DNA of 64,000 bases, from contig CALXXD010000003.1 of assembly GCA_944392595.1 (NCBI GenBank), positions 1 to 64,000 of the forward strand. The letters run 5' to 3'. Below the pieces are notes generated by a model that saw only the letters and a program-made list of their open reading frames with translations, was not told the DNA's origin and ran no database searches. This DNA comes from an uncultured Alphaproteobacteria bacterium (GTDB lineage: Bacteria > Pseudomonadota > Alphaproteobacteria > Rs-D84). The first letter of the stretch is position 1, and every line of letters begins with the position of its first letter. Both the position numbers and the translations under genes were made by a program. Positions 50,381 to 58,903 of this stretch are shown here, piece after piece.

Positions 50381-52087
50381 TTGACATTACCAATCTTGAT
50401 ATTTTTGGCGATATTGTTTGTTATGGTATGCGTGCTGCGATCCGTGCGTGTTGGCGCGTTGGTTGCGTTTTTATTGGCGGGCGTATTATCGGGGCCGTAT
50501 GTTTTTGATTTGTTCAAATTAACAGAAACTTGGACGTTTTTGGGTGATTTGGGCATAATATTTTTGTGGTTTACTTTGGGATTGGAAATAAATATGCGAC
50601 GTCTGTGGGATATGCGGCGCACTATATTCGGCTTTGGCGCGGCCCAGGTTTTAATGGTTGCGTTTATGATGTTTCCGATATTGATGGGTGTGACGTCTTG
50701 GACTGCGCTGGGGTGCATAATGGTTGCGCTGATGCTGGCGATGTCCAGTACATCCGAAGATATGCAGATTTTAACCGATAAAAATCAATTGAACACAAAC
50801 CTTGGGCGTCAAACTTTTTCGATTTTGTTATTCCAAGATTTGTTATCGATTCCATTGCTTGCCATGTTGCCGGTATTCGCGGGCAAAAGTTTTAATTTGG
50901 GCGCAACGGCAATTGACGTTTTGGTGTTATCTGTCGCGCTGATTTTGGGCGTAGTGGTTGTTGGTCGATTTGTATTAAATCCGTTAATGCGATTGGTTGC
51001 GCGCCTGAAATCGCGCGAGGCTTTCTTGCTGGCCATCATGTTGAACATAGTCCTGTGGGCGTTGGTGATGCAGTGGTTGGGTCTGCCGGCGGGATTGGGC
51101 GCATTTTTGGCGGGTATGTTATTGTCTGAAACAATTTACAGTCACCAGGTTAATGCAGAAATATCGCCTTATTCAATGTTGTTTTTGGCGTTTTTCTTCA
51201 TTGCGTTGGGGATGGGATTAAATCTGCCGTTGTTGGATGATAATTGGTATATCATTTTGGCGGGCGTTGTTGGATTGGTTGTAATAAAATTTGCGGCGAT
51301 ATTTATTGTCGCGCGCGTGCGTCATGTGTCTGTGCCGGATTCGGTTGGAATAGCATTGCTGTTATCCCAAGGCGGCGAATTCGGATTGTTAATGTTGCAA
51401 ACGATGAAATCTTCGGGCATTGATGCGCTGCCTGCATCACATCAAGAAATTTTGACTGCAATCATAATTGTGTCGATTATGCTGACGCCGATATTGGTCG
51501 CAATATATGATGCGTTGCGCAGACGTGGAAAACTGTTGTCGAATTATCCGATACGCACGCGGGATGATATTGATAAAAGCATAAAGCCAGTTGTTATAAT
51601 TTGCGGTTTTGGGCGCGTTGGACAAATAGTCGCACAAATGTTGGCATCGGAAAATATTCCTTATATCGCGCTGGATTTGGATGTGAATGCGGTTATGCTG
51701 GGGCGCGAACGCGGGTTTAATGTGATGTATGGCAATAGTTGCAGTGAATCCGTACTGCGTGATTTTGGTTTGTCGCCACGTCGCACACGTGCGGTTGTTG
51801 TTGCGCTGGATAATGTTGCGACTGCGCGTAATACGATATTGACCGCGCGTCAAATTGCCCCGCGTGTCAAGATTTTTGCGCGTGCGCGTAATTTGGCGGA
51901 CACACACGAATTATTAAAATATAACGTGACCCAGGCATTACCTGAAACGATTGAATCATCGTTCTTTTTGGGATACGGCGTACTGTCGCACCTGGGGGTG
52001 TCGGATGCAAAGTTGGACAAATTATTGTCTGAATTACGCGCCGATAATTACGCAGGCGTGGAACAAACAATCGCAGACAGGAATTAA
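50381..52087 (+). CDS. Kef/CPA2-type cation:proton antiporter with RCK domain
   Basis: 568 residues, probable TTG start (GGGGGGAG just upstream; ATG 50367 is stopped at once). About 12 TM helices: GIIFLWFTLGLEINMRRLWDMRR, SSTSEDMQILTDK, LFQDLLSIPLLAMLP and GAFLAGMLLSETIYSHQV. A C-terminal TrkA-N/RCK domain: VVIICGFGRVGQIVAQMLASENIPYIALDLD with GxGxxG and terminal Asp for NAD. Likely K+ or Na+ export under stress; ligand not predicted. Confidence 0.9.
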   Translation: MTLPILIFLAILFVMVCVLRSVRVGALVAFLLAGVLSGPYVFDLFKLTETWTFLGDLGIIFLWFTLGLEINMRRLWDMRRTIFGFGAAQVLMVAFMMFPILMGVTSWTALGCIMVALMLAMSSTSEDMQILTDKNQLNTNLGRQTFSILLFQDLLSIPLLAMLPVFAGKSFNLGATAIDVLVLSVALILGVVVVGRFVLNPLMRLVARLKSREAFLLAIMLNIVLWALVMQWLGLPAGLGAFLAGMLLSETIYSHQVNAEISPYSMLFLAFFFIALGMGLNLPLLDDNWYIILAGVVGLVVIKFAAIFIVARVRHVSVPDSVGIALLLSQGGEFGLLMLQTMKSSGIDALPASHQEILTAIIIVSIMLTPILVAIYDALRRRGKLLSNYPIRTRDDIDKSIKPVVIICGFGRVGQIVAQMLASENIPYIALDLDVNAVMLGRERGFNVMYGNSCSESVLRDFGLSPRRTRAVVVALDNVATARNTILTARQIAPRVKIFARARNLADTHELLKYNVTQALPETIESSFFLGYGVLSHLGVSDAKLDKLLSELRADNYAGVEQTIADRN

Positions 52088-52157
52088 TCCCCACATTGGA
52101 CTTTTATATTTGCTTTTACGTACGCGTGTTGCTATTATTGCGCCAGTGGGGAAAAAT

Positions 52158-52688
52158 ATGAAAAAATACTGGAAATATATCGCAATAATATTGGCGGCCA
52201 TTGTTGCCGACCAGATTACAAAATCCATACTGTTATATTTTATAACGGGTACAGTTCCCTTTGCGGGATCTGCGTGGGATGTGGTGCCTGTGCCTTATTT
52301 GATGGCGCATGTGTGTGATTTCTTTAACATTGTATTTACGTGGAATCCAGGCGCATCGTTCTCTATGCTTCGCAATTTGGGCGAGGCTGCACCCATAATC
52401 ATCATAATCGCGACCGGATTTATCATTGGTTTTATCGGATATTATTTATTCGCGCGTGCGCCGAAATACGAACGTGCGCCGTTGGCGTTGGTTGTTGGTG
52501 GTGCGGTTGGCAACTTGATTGACCGTGCGCGTTTTGGTGCAGTAATTGATTTTCTGGACTTTCATGTCGGCGGGTGGCATTGGCCTGCGTTCAATGTTGC
52601 AGACATGTGTATTGTAATTGGTGTTGCGTGGCTTATATTAAATTTTGTGTTGGCGCGTCGTCGTTGCATGCGCGAATGTGAAAAATAA
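52158..52688 (+). CDS. lspA: Prolipoprotein signal peptidase
   Basis: Aspartyl peptidase that cuts lipoprotein signals after lipidation. 176 residues from ATG 52158 (GGGG 7 nt upstream); the in-frame ATG at 51951 lies inside the antiporter gene. Four TM helices. Motifs: VADQITKSILL, FNIVFTWNPGASFSML, GGAVGNLIDRARFGAVIDFLDFH (catalytic Asp), and WPAFNVADMCIVIG (second Asp). A substrate lipoprotein, the MliC-like protein, occurs at 19100. Confidence 0.95.
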   Translation: MKKYWKYIAIILAAIVADQITKSILLYFITGTVPFAGSAWDVVPVPYLMAHVCDFFNIVFTWNPGASFSMLRNLGEAAPIIIIIATGFIIGFIGYYLFARAPKYERAPLALVVGGAVGNLIDRARFGAVIDFLDFHVGGWHWPAFNVADMCIVIGVAWLILNFVLARRRCMRECEK

Positions 52689-52704
52689 CAAGTGGGAAAA
52701 TGTT

Positions 52705-54288
52705 ATGGTAAAATATTTGAATAATAATACATCAGGATTTCAACAATGGAACGCAGCGCGTGAAGCGAATACAAAAAAATCGCGCCTGGGCGGGATATTG
52801 TGGTGGTTTATTTTGTTTATAGCGTCGTGGTGGTTGCTGTCTTGGTGGATGACGCCCAATACGACGAAGACGGACGTAATCGATACAAAAATCGAAACGG
52901 TTGATGTGTCCGGGGTGCCGACGTCTGAAATATCGTCTGAAAATTTAACTGCCACGGTCCAAGGCCTGCGTATATCAGACGTAAAACTGTTGGATTATGC
53001 TGCGGACGCGTCCAATGATGAATCAGGCCCGGTTGTATTGTTGGGTGCGGATGGTGCGTACGCGTTGGTTGGTATGATTGCCAACGGAATCGATGTCCCG
53101 ACACAAACGACTGTGTGGGAACAAAACGGCGATACTTATTCGTGGCGCAATTCAGACGGCGTTGAATTTAACCGCAAAATCACAGTGGATGGATATGTTA
53201 TATCGGTTAATGACACGATAAAAAATAATACATCGGACGCGATTGCAATTGCCCCCTATGCAGAAATTCTGCGTGCGAACGATATGGAATCTTCGGCGGG
53301 CGTGTATAGTGGTTCGGTCGCATACGTGAATTCTGATTTGGAACACGAAGATTGGCCACGCATTGCGGATAAATCGTATGCTTATTCGACAGATTCTGGA
53401 TTTATCGGATTTGTGGATCAGTATTGGGAAACTGTTTTGTCCATTGCGTCCCCCGATCAAACAATGCGCGTAAAGCCACTGGGTGATATGTTTATGGCGG
53501 ATGCCGCGGCCGCCGCGGTTCAGATTGCGCCGGGCACAGACGCAACCATTACAACAAATTTATATATGGGCCCACGCGACCATCGCATATTGCAGTCGGC
53601 AGATGCGATAATCTCGGGCTTGGATGAAACGGTTGATTATGGATGGTTTTGGTTCTTTGTTCGTCCGATTTTATGGTTGTTGCACATATTGAATTCAGTT
53701 GTTATGAATTACGGCGTGGCAATTATCATAATGACATTGTTGCTGCGCTTGGCAATGTGGCCATTGACTCGCAAATCATATACATCCATGGCGGCGATGC
53801 AAAAAATGCAGCCTGAAATGGCGCGAATTCAAAAACTGTATGCCAATGACCGCGCGCGTATGCAGATGGAAATGATGCGCCTGTACCAAACGCACAAGAC
53901 TTCACCAATGTCTGGATGTTTGCCGATGTTGATTCAGATTCCAATTTTCTTTGCATTGTATAAAGCACTGCTTATATCGGTTCAAATGCGTGGCGCACAT
54001 TTTCTGTGGATATCTGATTTGGCATCAATGGATCCTTACTTTATTTTGCCGATACTGATGGGGGCGACGATGTGGTTACAGCAATATATGCAAAGCGCAT
54101 CCACACCAAAATCAGACGCCAAGAAAGACGATCCTGTGGCCCAGACCCAGCGTATGATGAAATGGATGCCATTGCTTTTTACAGTAATGTTTGCATGGAT
54201 GCCGGCGGGATTGGTCTTGTACTGGACAATTTCAAATATCTTTGGCCTGGGTCAGATGTATTACATTAAAAAAGTAACCCGTAACTAA
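52705..54288 (+). CDS. yidC: Membrane protein insertase YidC
   Basis: Inserts and folds inner-membrane proteins with or without SecYEG. 527 residues: TM1 GGILWWFILFIASWWLLSWWM, periplasmic beta domain, then the conserved core: VMNYGVAIIIMTLLLRLAMWPLTRKSYTSMAAMQKMQPEMARIQKLY, MMRLYQTHKTSPMSGCLPMLIQIPIFFALYKALLIS, and a C-terminal WMPAGLVLYWTISNIFGLGQMYYI. Basic TM2-3 loop. It is unlinked from rpmH/rnpA. Start ATG 52705 with GGGAAAA ahead, 16 nt after lspA. Confidence 0.96.
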   Translation: MVKYLNNNTSGFQQWNAAREANTKKSRLGGILWWFILFIASWWLLSWWMTPNTTKTDVIDTKIETVDVSGVPTSEISSENLTATVQGLRISDVKLLDYAADASNDESGPVVLLGADGAYALVGMIANGIDVPTQTTVWEQNGDTYSWRNSDGVEFNRKITVDGYVISVNDTIKNNTSDAIAIAPYAEILRANDMESSAGVYSGSVAYVNSDLEHEDWPRIADKSYAYSTDSGFIGFVDQYWETVLSIASPDQTMRVKPLGDMFMADAAAAAVQIAPGTDATITTNLYMGPRDHRILQSADAIISGLDETVDYGWFWFFVRPILWLLHILNSVVMNYGVAIIIMTLLLRLAMWPLTRKSYTSMAAMQKMQPEMARIQKLYANDRARMQMEMMRLYQTHKTSPMSGCLPMLIQIPIFFALYKALLISVQMRGAHFLWISDLASMDPYFILPILMGATMWLQQYMQSASTPKSDAKKDDPVAQTQRMMKWMPLLFTVMFAWMPAGLVLYWTISNIFGLGQMYYIKKVTRN

Positions 54289-54289
54289 G

Positions 54290-54670
54290 TTACCGGTGAC
54301 TTGGGCGCGCCATTGGCGCGCGCTTTTTTTTGGCAAGTAACCGATACAGCCCAAATGGGGTAAATATTCGCGCAGAACGTATCCCAATTGCCAATTTACA
54401 AAACGCAACACAAGACCGACATGCACGTGCCCGCGTCATTAAATCGCGGGGCGGGGCGACGGGCATGGATATAAAACACCAACCATGCGCCCCCAGGATT
54501 TTTATCGCGCGCCTGGTCAGATAAATTTGCGCAATATGCCCCCGTCGCACGAATTGATACATAACAAAGCGTCCGCGTATGGGTTCTGTAATCGGGGCGC
54601 AGTGGCGAAATTTTCTGCAAAAAATTCGCGGTATGATTTGCGATGTGTTCGGTGAAAAAGCAATAATCAT
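54290..54670 (-). CDS. Small basic protein of unknown function
   Basis: ATG 54670 with AGGA upstream gives 126 residues; a longer frame to 54766 lacks a ribosome site. The sequence MIIAFSPNTSQIIPRIFCRKFRHCAPITEPIRGRFVMYQFVRRG begins hydrophilic with conserved-looking Cys, and the C-terminus is very basic. Not recognised. Convergent with yidC (1 bp gap), and its 3' end contains the yidC hairpin (GCGCGCC/GGCGCGC followed by eight T, 54305-54331). Confidence 0.6.
   Translation of the reverse strand: MIIAFSPNTSQIIPRIFCRKFRHCAPITEPIRGRFVMYQFVRRGHIAQIYLTRRAIKILGAHGWCFISMPVAPPRDLMTRARACRSCVAFCKLAIGIRSARIFTPFGLYRLLAKKKRAPMARPSHR
54305..54331 (+). terminator. Terminator of yidC
   Basis: GCGCGCC-ATT-GGCGCGC, GC, then eight T. 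Lies within the 3' end of the opposite small CDS. Confidence 0.8.
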
Positions 54671-54758
54671 GACGGTATCCTGTTGTTTATTAATCGTAAC
54701 GATATAAAAAAAGCCGCATGGCGCGCGGACAACATTTGCATAAAAAGTTGTCGTATGA

Positions 54759-55109
54759 TTAATCAATCCACCCCATTTGTTTGGCGGCTGAATCGATTAC
54801 GTCCATTGCGCTGCGCCACAGCGCGGCTGCGCGATTTTCAGCCCAAATATATTGATGTGGTGCCCGCCGCCGATCGCCAAATTTTTTCATCACGGCCAAT
54901 TGAGCATCGGTTAATTTCCCCGACAAATACAGTTTGGTAATTAATGTTTCTACATCCAAAATTTCACATACGCGCCGCGTGGCAACGTTGTGGTTTTGTG
55001 CGAATCCGTTGCGGACAGATTTGGAATACAGAAACCAAAACCATAATTGTTCTGCGCTTTGAAATTTTTCTGCATTTGATGTAAATTCAGTTGCGTTTTG
55101 AGTATTCAT
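54759..55109 (-). CDS. Small protein of unknown function, likely paired with the 126-residue gene
   Basis: 116 residues; AAAGGAGAG before the ATG. MNTQNATEFTSNAEKFQSAEQLWFWFLYSKSVRNGF, then a helical part with LDVETLITKLYLSGKLTDAQLAVMKKFGDRRRAPHQYIWAENRAAALW. The well-ordered, charged sequence looks like a real conserved protein but I cannot place it. The 126-residue gene starts 88 bp downstream on the same strand; perhaps co-transcribed. Confidence 0.65.
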   Translation of the reverse strand: MNTQNATEFTSNAEKFQSAEQLWFWFLYSKSVRNGFAQNHNVATRRVCEILDVETLITKLYLSGKLTDAQLAVMKKFGDRRRAPHQYIWAENRAAALWRSAMDVIDSAAKQMGWID

Positions 55110-55436
55110 TTTTTCTCTCCTTTGGTTTTTTTGTGTTTGTTATTTGAATGTTTTATGTATAAAACAATAGTAAGAATCTGTAAAACATTACAACCGACGG
55201 TTGAATGTCGAATCGGAAATTCGATTCGTATAAAGGTTTTGTCTTTGTTCGTTCGAATCGTGTCAGATTCAAAATCACCCCCGATTGCAAATAAAAAAGC
55301 GCGCCAATGCGCGCATAATTTTAATATCAAAAATACTTATAGTGCATATCACAAATATTTCAATCCCCCGATACATCCCCCACGACAACGGGAACGTAAC
55401 AAAGTTCCTCATCTAGCGGAGGTGTGGCACGATACC
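55110..55436. other. Intergenic region without recognised genes
   Basis: About 330 bp, AT-rich in the first 270 bp. Short minus-strand ORFs here look random. From 55395 a segment (AAAGTTCCTC...GCGGAGG) belongs to the repeat family described below. Confidence 0.5.
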
Positions 55437-55527
55437 GGGCCCCGCGAAAATGCAATTTTCGTGGGTGGTTGGGCCGGGGTGGCTTGTCACCCGAAGCCTT
55501 GACGAAGGGTGGTCTATCACGAGTAAC
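55437..55527. repeat. Dispersed repeat R1, copy 1
   Basis: The first 46 bp (55437-55482) are identical to 56202-56247. The remaining part to GAGTAAC is nearly identical, with three or four differences. Contains an inverted core GAAAATGCAATTTTC. Confidence 0.88.
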
Positions 55528-55707
55528 TCCACCGCTATCATTGCGAAGGAGCGCGAAACGTTGAAAACGTTGTCGTACGACTGCGGCAATCCAGTGCAAT
55601 ATGTCTGCGGGCGAATGCCCGCAGTGCTTTTTTATTCACTGGATCGCCACGGTCGTTTCACTCCCTCGCGATGACAAAGGGGACTAAGTGGCTAATCCCG
55701 CACCACT

Positions 55708-55774
55708 CTTGTCATTCCCGCGCCCAGGGTCCCCACAAATACGAATGTATTTGTGGGGTGGATAAGGCGGGAAT
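55708..55774. repeat. REP-like element R2, copy a
   Basis: 67 bp, nested palindrome: outer ATTCCCGC/GCGGGAAT, inner CCCCACAAATAC-GAAT-GTATTTGTGGGG (12 bp perfect). Second copy starts 90 bp on. Confidence 0.88.
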
Positions 55775-55797
55775 TCTATATCCTTTCAGCAATAATT

Positions 55798-55864
55798 CTT
55801 GTCATTCCCGCGCCCGGGGTCCCCGCAAATACGAATGTATTTGTGGGGTGGATAAGGCGGGAAT
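55798..55864. repeat. REP-like element R2, copy b
   Basis: Same 67 bp with two substitutions; one of them (CCCCG for CCCCA) only changes a Watson-Crick pair to G-T, so pairing holds. Confidence 0.88.
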
Positions 55865-55959
55865 AGGGTCTATTAAATTCATATCGCGGATTGCGGGTGA
55901 ATAAAAAATATAACGCTGAATTATTCCCCAATTAAATAACTAATAACAACCCAAGCCTT

Positions 55960-55979
55960 ATTCCCGCCTGCGCGGGAAT
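55960..55979. repeat. Minimal R2 core in inverse orientation
   Basis: ATTCCCGC-CTGC-GCGGGAAT followed by GACAAG: the R2 outer palindrome with only a 4-nt loop. Confidence 0.75.
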
Positions 55980-56013
55980 GACAAGGGATTAAGTACCTAA
56001 TCCTGCACTCTCT

Positions 56014-56141
56014 AACCACCCCGGCGGCAAGCCACCACTCCTCCAATGGAGGGGAACTTGGCTCGTCCCGTCGCGGAAAAAGTTCCCCTCTGCGGAGGGG
56101 TGGGCGAAGCCCGGGGTGGTCTAATGCCCCCCCCCCCCGCC
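56014..56141. repeat. Large inverted repeat R3 with a C12 run
   Basis: The segment 56014-56070 recurs as its imperfect inverse at 56090-56124 (AAGTTCCCCTC, GGAGG and GGGGTGG blocks). The end has a run of 12 or so C at about 56128-56139. Confidence 0.65.
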
Positions 56142-56201
56142 CAAGAGTGGAAAGAATCACAATAATTCGTCGCATCGGTCGTACGAATGCCCACCGCCCC
56201 C

Positions 56202-56311
56202 GGGCCCCGCGAAAATGCAATTTTCGTGGGTGGTTGGGCCGGGGTGGGCTTGTCACCCAAACCCTTGGCGAAGGGTGGTCTATCACGAGTAACCAGTAAC
56301 GAGTAACTAGT
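56202..56311. repeat. Dispersed repeat R1, copy 2, plus AGTAAC motif repeats
   Basis: 56202-56293 is copy 2 of R1. It then runs into a series of GAGTAAC and CAGTAAC (56285-56309), ending just after the virB10 stop. Confidence 0.85.
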
Positions 56312-56312
56312 A

Positions 56313-58853
56313 CTACAATATCGGTGGGAAGCAATCGCCACCACTATCAGGGCAACAGTTGAATCCTTGTTTCCCCATGTCGGTATAAGTTTCGCCCGGA
56401 CAGCAACCATATTCATCGGGCAACGCGCCGCCTTCACACGTAATAACGGCTTCTTGGGTTGCTGCGGTGTCGGTGGTGGTGGATGCAAATGGATTTTGTA
56501 TTGCACCATCATCGTATGTCAGACCCAATACTTCTTCGTTATACTTTTGATCGCCCTGAATCCCAGACAGACTGCCATACGATACAAATGAATCGTTGCT
56601 GGTTACGTCACTGTACGAGTCCTGGAACTGTTTTTGCTGATCTTGATACAGCGCGTCTTGACGTGCATTATTAATCGCCTGGTAATTCAGTGATTCACAG
56701 AATGTTAAAACAGTTCTGTAATCATAGCCTGCTTCATAAACCCTTTGGTTAGTGTCCTCATCATTTGATAATGTCCATTTACCGTTACTATCTTTTGTAC
56801 AAAACTCAGACATCATGTTAAATGAACGTGCCTGGCCCACCCAAGATCCATCAGCATAATCTATATTAACCAGATTTTCTGCATTCCATCCTTCAAAACG
56901 TTCATTTCTGTCATCAGTTGCCTTACCAGAGCTTGATCTGACATTTTCAACCGAGCATTCTTTGGTATTATCATGACCGCATGTAATTACCAAATCAGTT
57001 GGTGAATATACCGTAATACGTGTTCCGGCGGCAATTGAAAATGGCGGCACAGTATTATCCATCGCATCAACCAGTAATTTTTGTGCGACTTGATTCCATG
57101 CGGTAATCAATTCTTGCTTTGCCAATTCAGACGAACGCACAGTCCCGCTTTGCACGACGGTGTTATTATCCAAATCGATTTGATTTATAAAAGTATCTGC
57201 AATTGGCGCAATCATATTAACCGCGGCCGGCACGATTGCGGTAATCATCGGCATAACCAATTGTTCAACATAATCCGTGCTGCCGTAACCAGGGACGCCG
57301 GCGCGACCCTGGGAATCGCCAGAAAACGGCATACTGTTGGTGTCTGCAAAATTAAATTCAACGCCACTGGGCAATATAAATTGATACCATTTTATTTCCA
57401 TCCGACCAACCGTTTGATATGGCCCCGGTAAATTCCCGGTAACAAAACCCAACATCAATGTTCCAGTTGGTATTACGATTGTGCGACCATCATCCGCATA
57501 TACATTGCGATCAACGGTTGCGCGCACAGGCAACAAATTGCCGTTTTCGTACAATTTTGGATCGGCGCGAACCTCGGACACGATTGTTGCCGGAATTGGT
57601 TTATATTGACGCAATACAAATTTTCTGTCAAACGGGTCGGATGAAAATACTGCACTACCACTGGTGCCAATAATCACATCATCGGTTGGCGCCGGTTCCA
57701 CCAGTCGCTTAAAACCGTTACCGCTGGGGGCGTTTGCGCCAATTAGTTGCTCAGTGGTCAGCTGAATTGCCTTATTCACAGTTTTTGTTGTTGCTGGATT
57801 TGATAATTGTGGCAACGTACCATTCATAATGGTTGTATATCCGATGTGTTCCGCATCGGTTCCTATTTTTTGGCCTGGGTTATTTATATCTGTAATAATT
57901 CCGTTATCAGGATTATACACGCCGGTTGGATTTTCGCATTCAGTATCTGAAAACGGGTGATAATAATACGAACCTCCACTTGGGCGAATCCATCCGCTTT
58001 GCACACCCGACAAATTATATGCGGGCATTGCGAAATCAGAACAAGCCTCGGGCGGGCGAACATAATCCGGTTCGTCGTCATACAGCGCAGTATTTGATTG
58101 TACCGGGGTTGGTTCGAACAATATCTCTTCGTCAAACGAAAAATCATTTTCGGGTAACAATAAATCCAAATCTTCCTGGAAACTTGTGGTTGGCTCTGAA
58201 TCTATTTCATCGATTTCAATCGGTTCTGGGTCGAATGTTTGCTCGGGCTCGGGCACAGCCACGGGTTCAGGTTCCACAATCGGTTCAGGTTCCACAATCG
58301 GTTCGGGCTCTGAAACCTTGATCGGCTCGGGTTCAGGTTCGGGTTCAGGCAACTTTTGTGCCACCGCCCCCAGTGTTAATATAACTTTGGTGCTTTCCTG
58401 CATTTTATCAGGCTCGTCCGCGCCACGCCAATCGATATACAGTGCATCCGCGTGCGTATCGGCGGCGACGGTTGGTGTGTATGTTATTGTGATGGAACAA
58501 GACACAGTGTCATCGATTTTCATCGGTGTGCATGTTTCGGCACGGGTCAATCCATCGGCTGCATTTGCAAAACGAACGTCCGTAACGCGCACAGGCGCAT
58601 TTGCCGATAACTGTAATGTTGCGGTCGCCGTTTCACCCACCGTCACATTTGATAAATCAACTGCGTCGGGCGAAACGTATAATTCCAATGCAATATCGTT
58701 TTCATTTGGAATTACCGGTTCAGCATCTTTGCGGGTTAATAATAATATTAATAAAATTACCACCACAACAAATGCCGCCGCCAGCAACAACCATTGAATA
58801 TGCTTTGGCGTATTTTTCCGCAAATCAGAAAATTGCTTTTTTAACTTGTTCAT
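56313..58853 (-). CDS. virB10: VirB10/TrbI-like T4SS protein with Cys-rich C-terminal tail
   Basis: 846 residues from ATG 58853 (MNKLKKQFSDL); the open frame beyond encodes the AGTAAC repeats, not protein. One TM helix (WLLLAAAFVVVVILLILLL). Then a PE-repeat linker (PEPEPEPIKVSEPEPIVEPE and so on). From residue about 380, the VirB10/TrbI beta-barrel region: LRQYKPIPATIVSEVRADPKL, VPVRATVDRNVYADDGRTIVIPTGTLMLGF, IKWYQFILPSGVEF, PFSIAAGTRITVYSPTDLVI. The C-terminus is an added Cys-rich tail with six or so Cys (CEGGALPDEYGCCPGETY). VirB10 spans both membranes and senses energy from VirB4/VirB11/VirD4. Confidence 0.88.
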   Translation of the reverse strand: MNKLKKQFSDLRKNTPKHIQWLLLAAAFVVVVILLILLLTRKDAEPVIPNENDIALELYVSPDAVDLSNVTVGETATATLQLSANAPVRVTDVRFANAADGLTRAETCTPMKIDDTVSCSITITYTPTVAADTHADALYIDWRGADEPDKMQESTKVILTLGAVAQKLPEPEPEPEPIKVSEPEPIVEPEPIVEPEPVAVPEPEQTFDPEPIEIDEIDSEPTTSFQEDLDLLLPENDFSFDEEILFEPTPVQSNTALYDDEPDYVRPPEACSDFAMPAYNLSGVQSGWIRPSGGSYYYHPFSDTECENPTGVYNPDNGIITDINNPGQKIGTDAEHIGYTTIMNGTLPQLSNPATTKTVNKAIQLTTEQLIGANAPSGNGFKRLVEPAPTDDVIIGTSGSAVFSSDPFDRKFVLRQYKPIPATIVSEVRADPKLYENGNLLPVRATVDRNVYADDGRTIVIPTGTLMLGFVTGNLPGPYQTVGRMEIKWYQFILPSGVEFNFADTNSMPFSGDSQGRAGVPGYGSTDYVEQLVMPMITAIVPAAVNMIAPIADTFINQIDLDNNTVVQSGTVRSSELAKQELITAWNQVAQKLLVDAMDNTVPPFSIAAGTRITVYSPTDLVITCGHDNTKECSVENVRSSSGKATDDRNERFEGWNAENLVNIDYADGSWVGQARSFNMMSEFCTKDSNGKWTLSNDEDTNQRVYEAGYDYRTVLTFCESLNYQAINNARQDALYQDQQKQFQDSYSDVTSNDSFVSYGSLSGIQGDQKYNEEVLGLTYDDGAIQNPFASTTTDTAATQEAVITCEGGALPDEYGCCPGETYTDMGKQGFNCCPDSGGDCFPPIL

Positions 58854-58903
58854 AATCAACCGCCATTTTCCCCACGAGTAACGAGTCGCGAGTAACCAGT
58901 AAC

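Noticed and set aside
55708-55864. CRISPR array
   Set aside because: Only two repeat copies of 67 bp, palindromic, with one 23-bp spacer and no cas genes.
56127-56141. Phase-variable homopolymer tract (C12)
   Set aside because: It lies in a non-coding repeat, not in a gene or promoter I can identify; it may also be an assembly artefact.
56012-56512. Minus-strand ORF of 166 residues
   Set aside because: It is a translation of the R1 and R3 repeats and overlaps the virB10 3' end in another frame.
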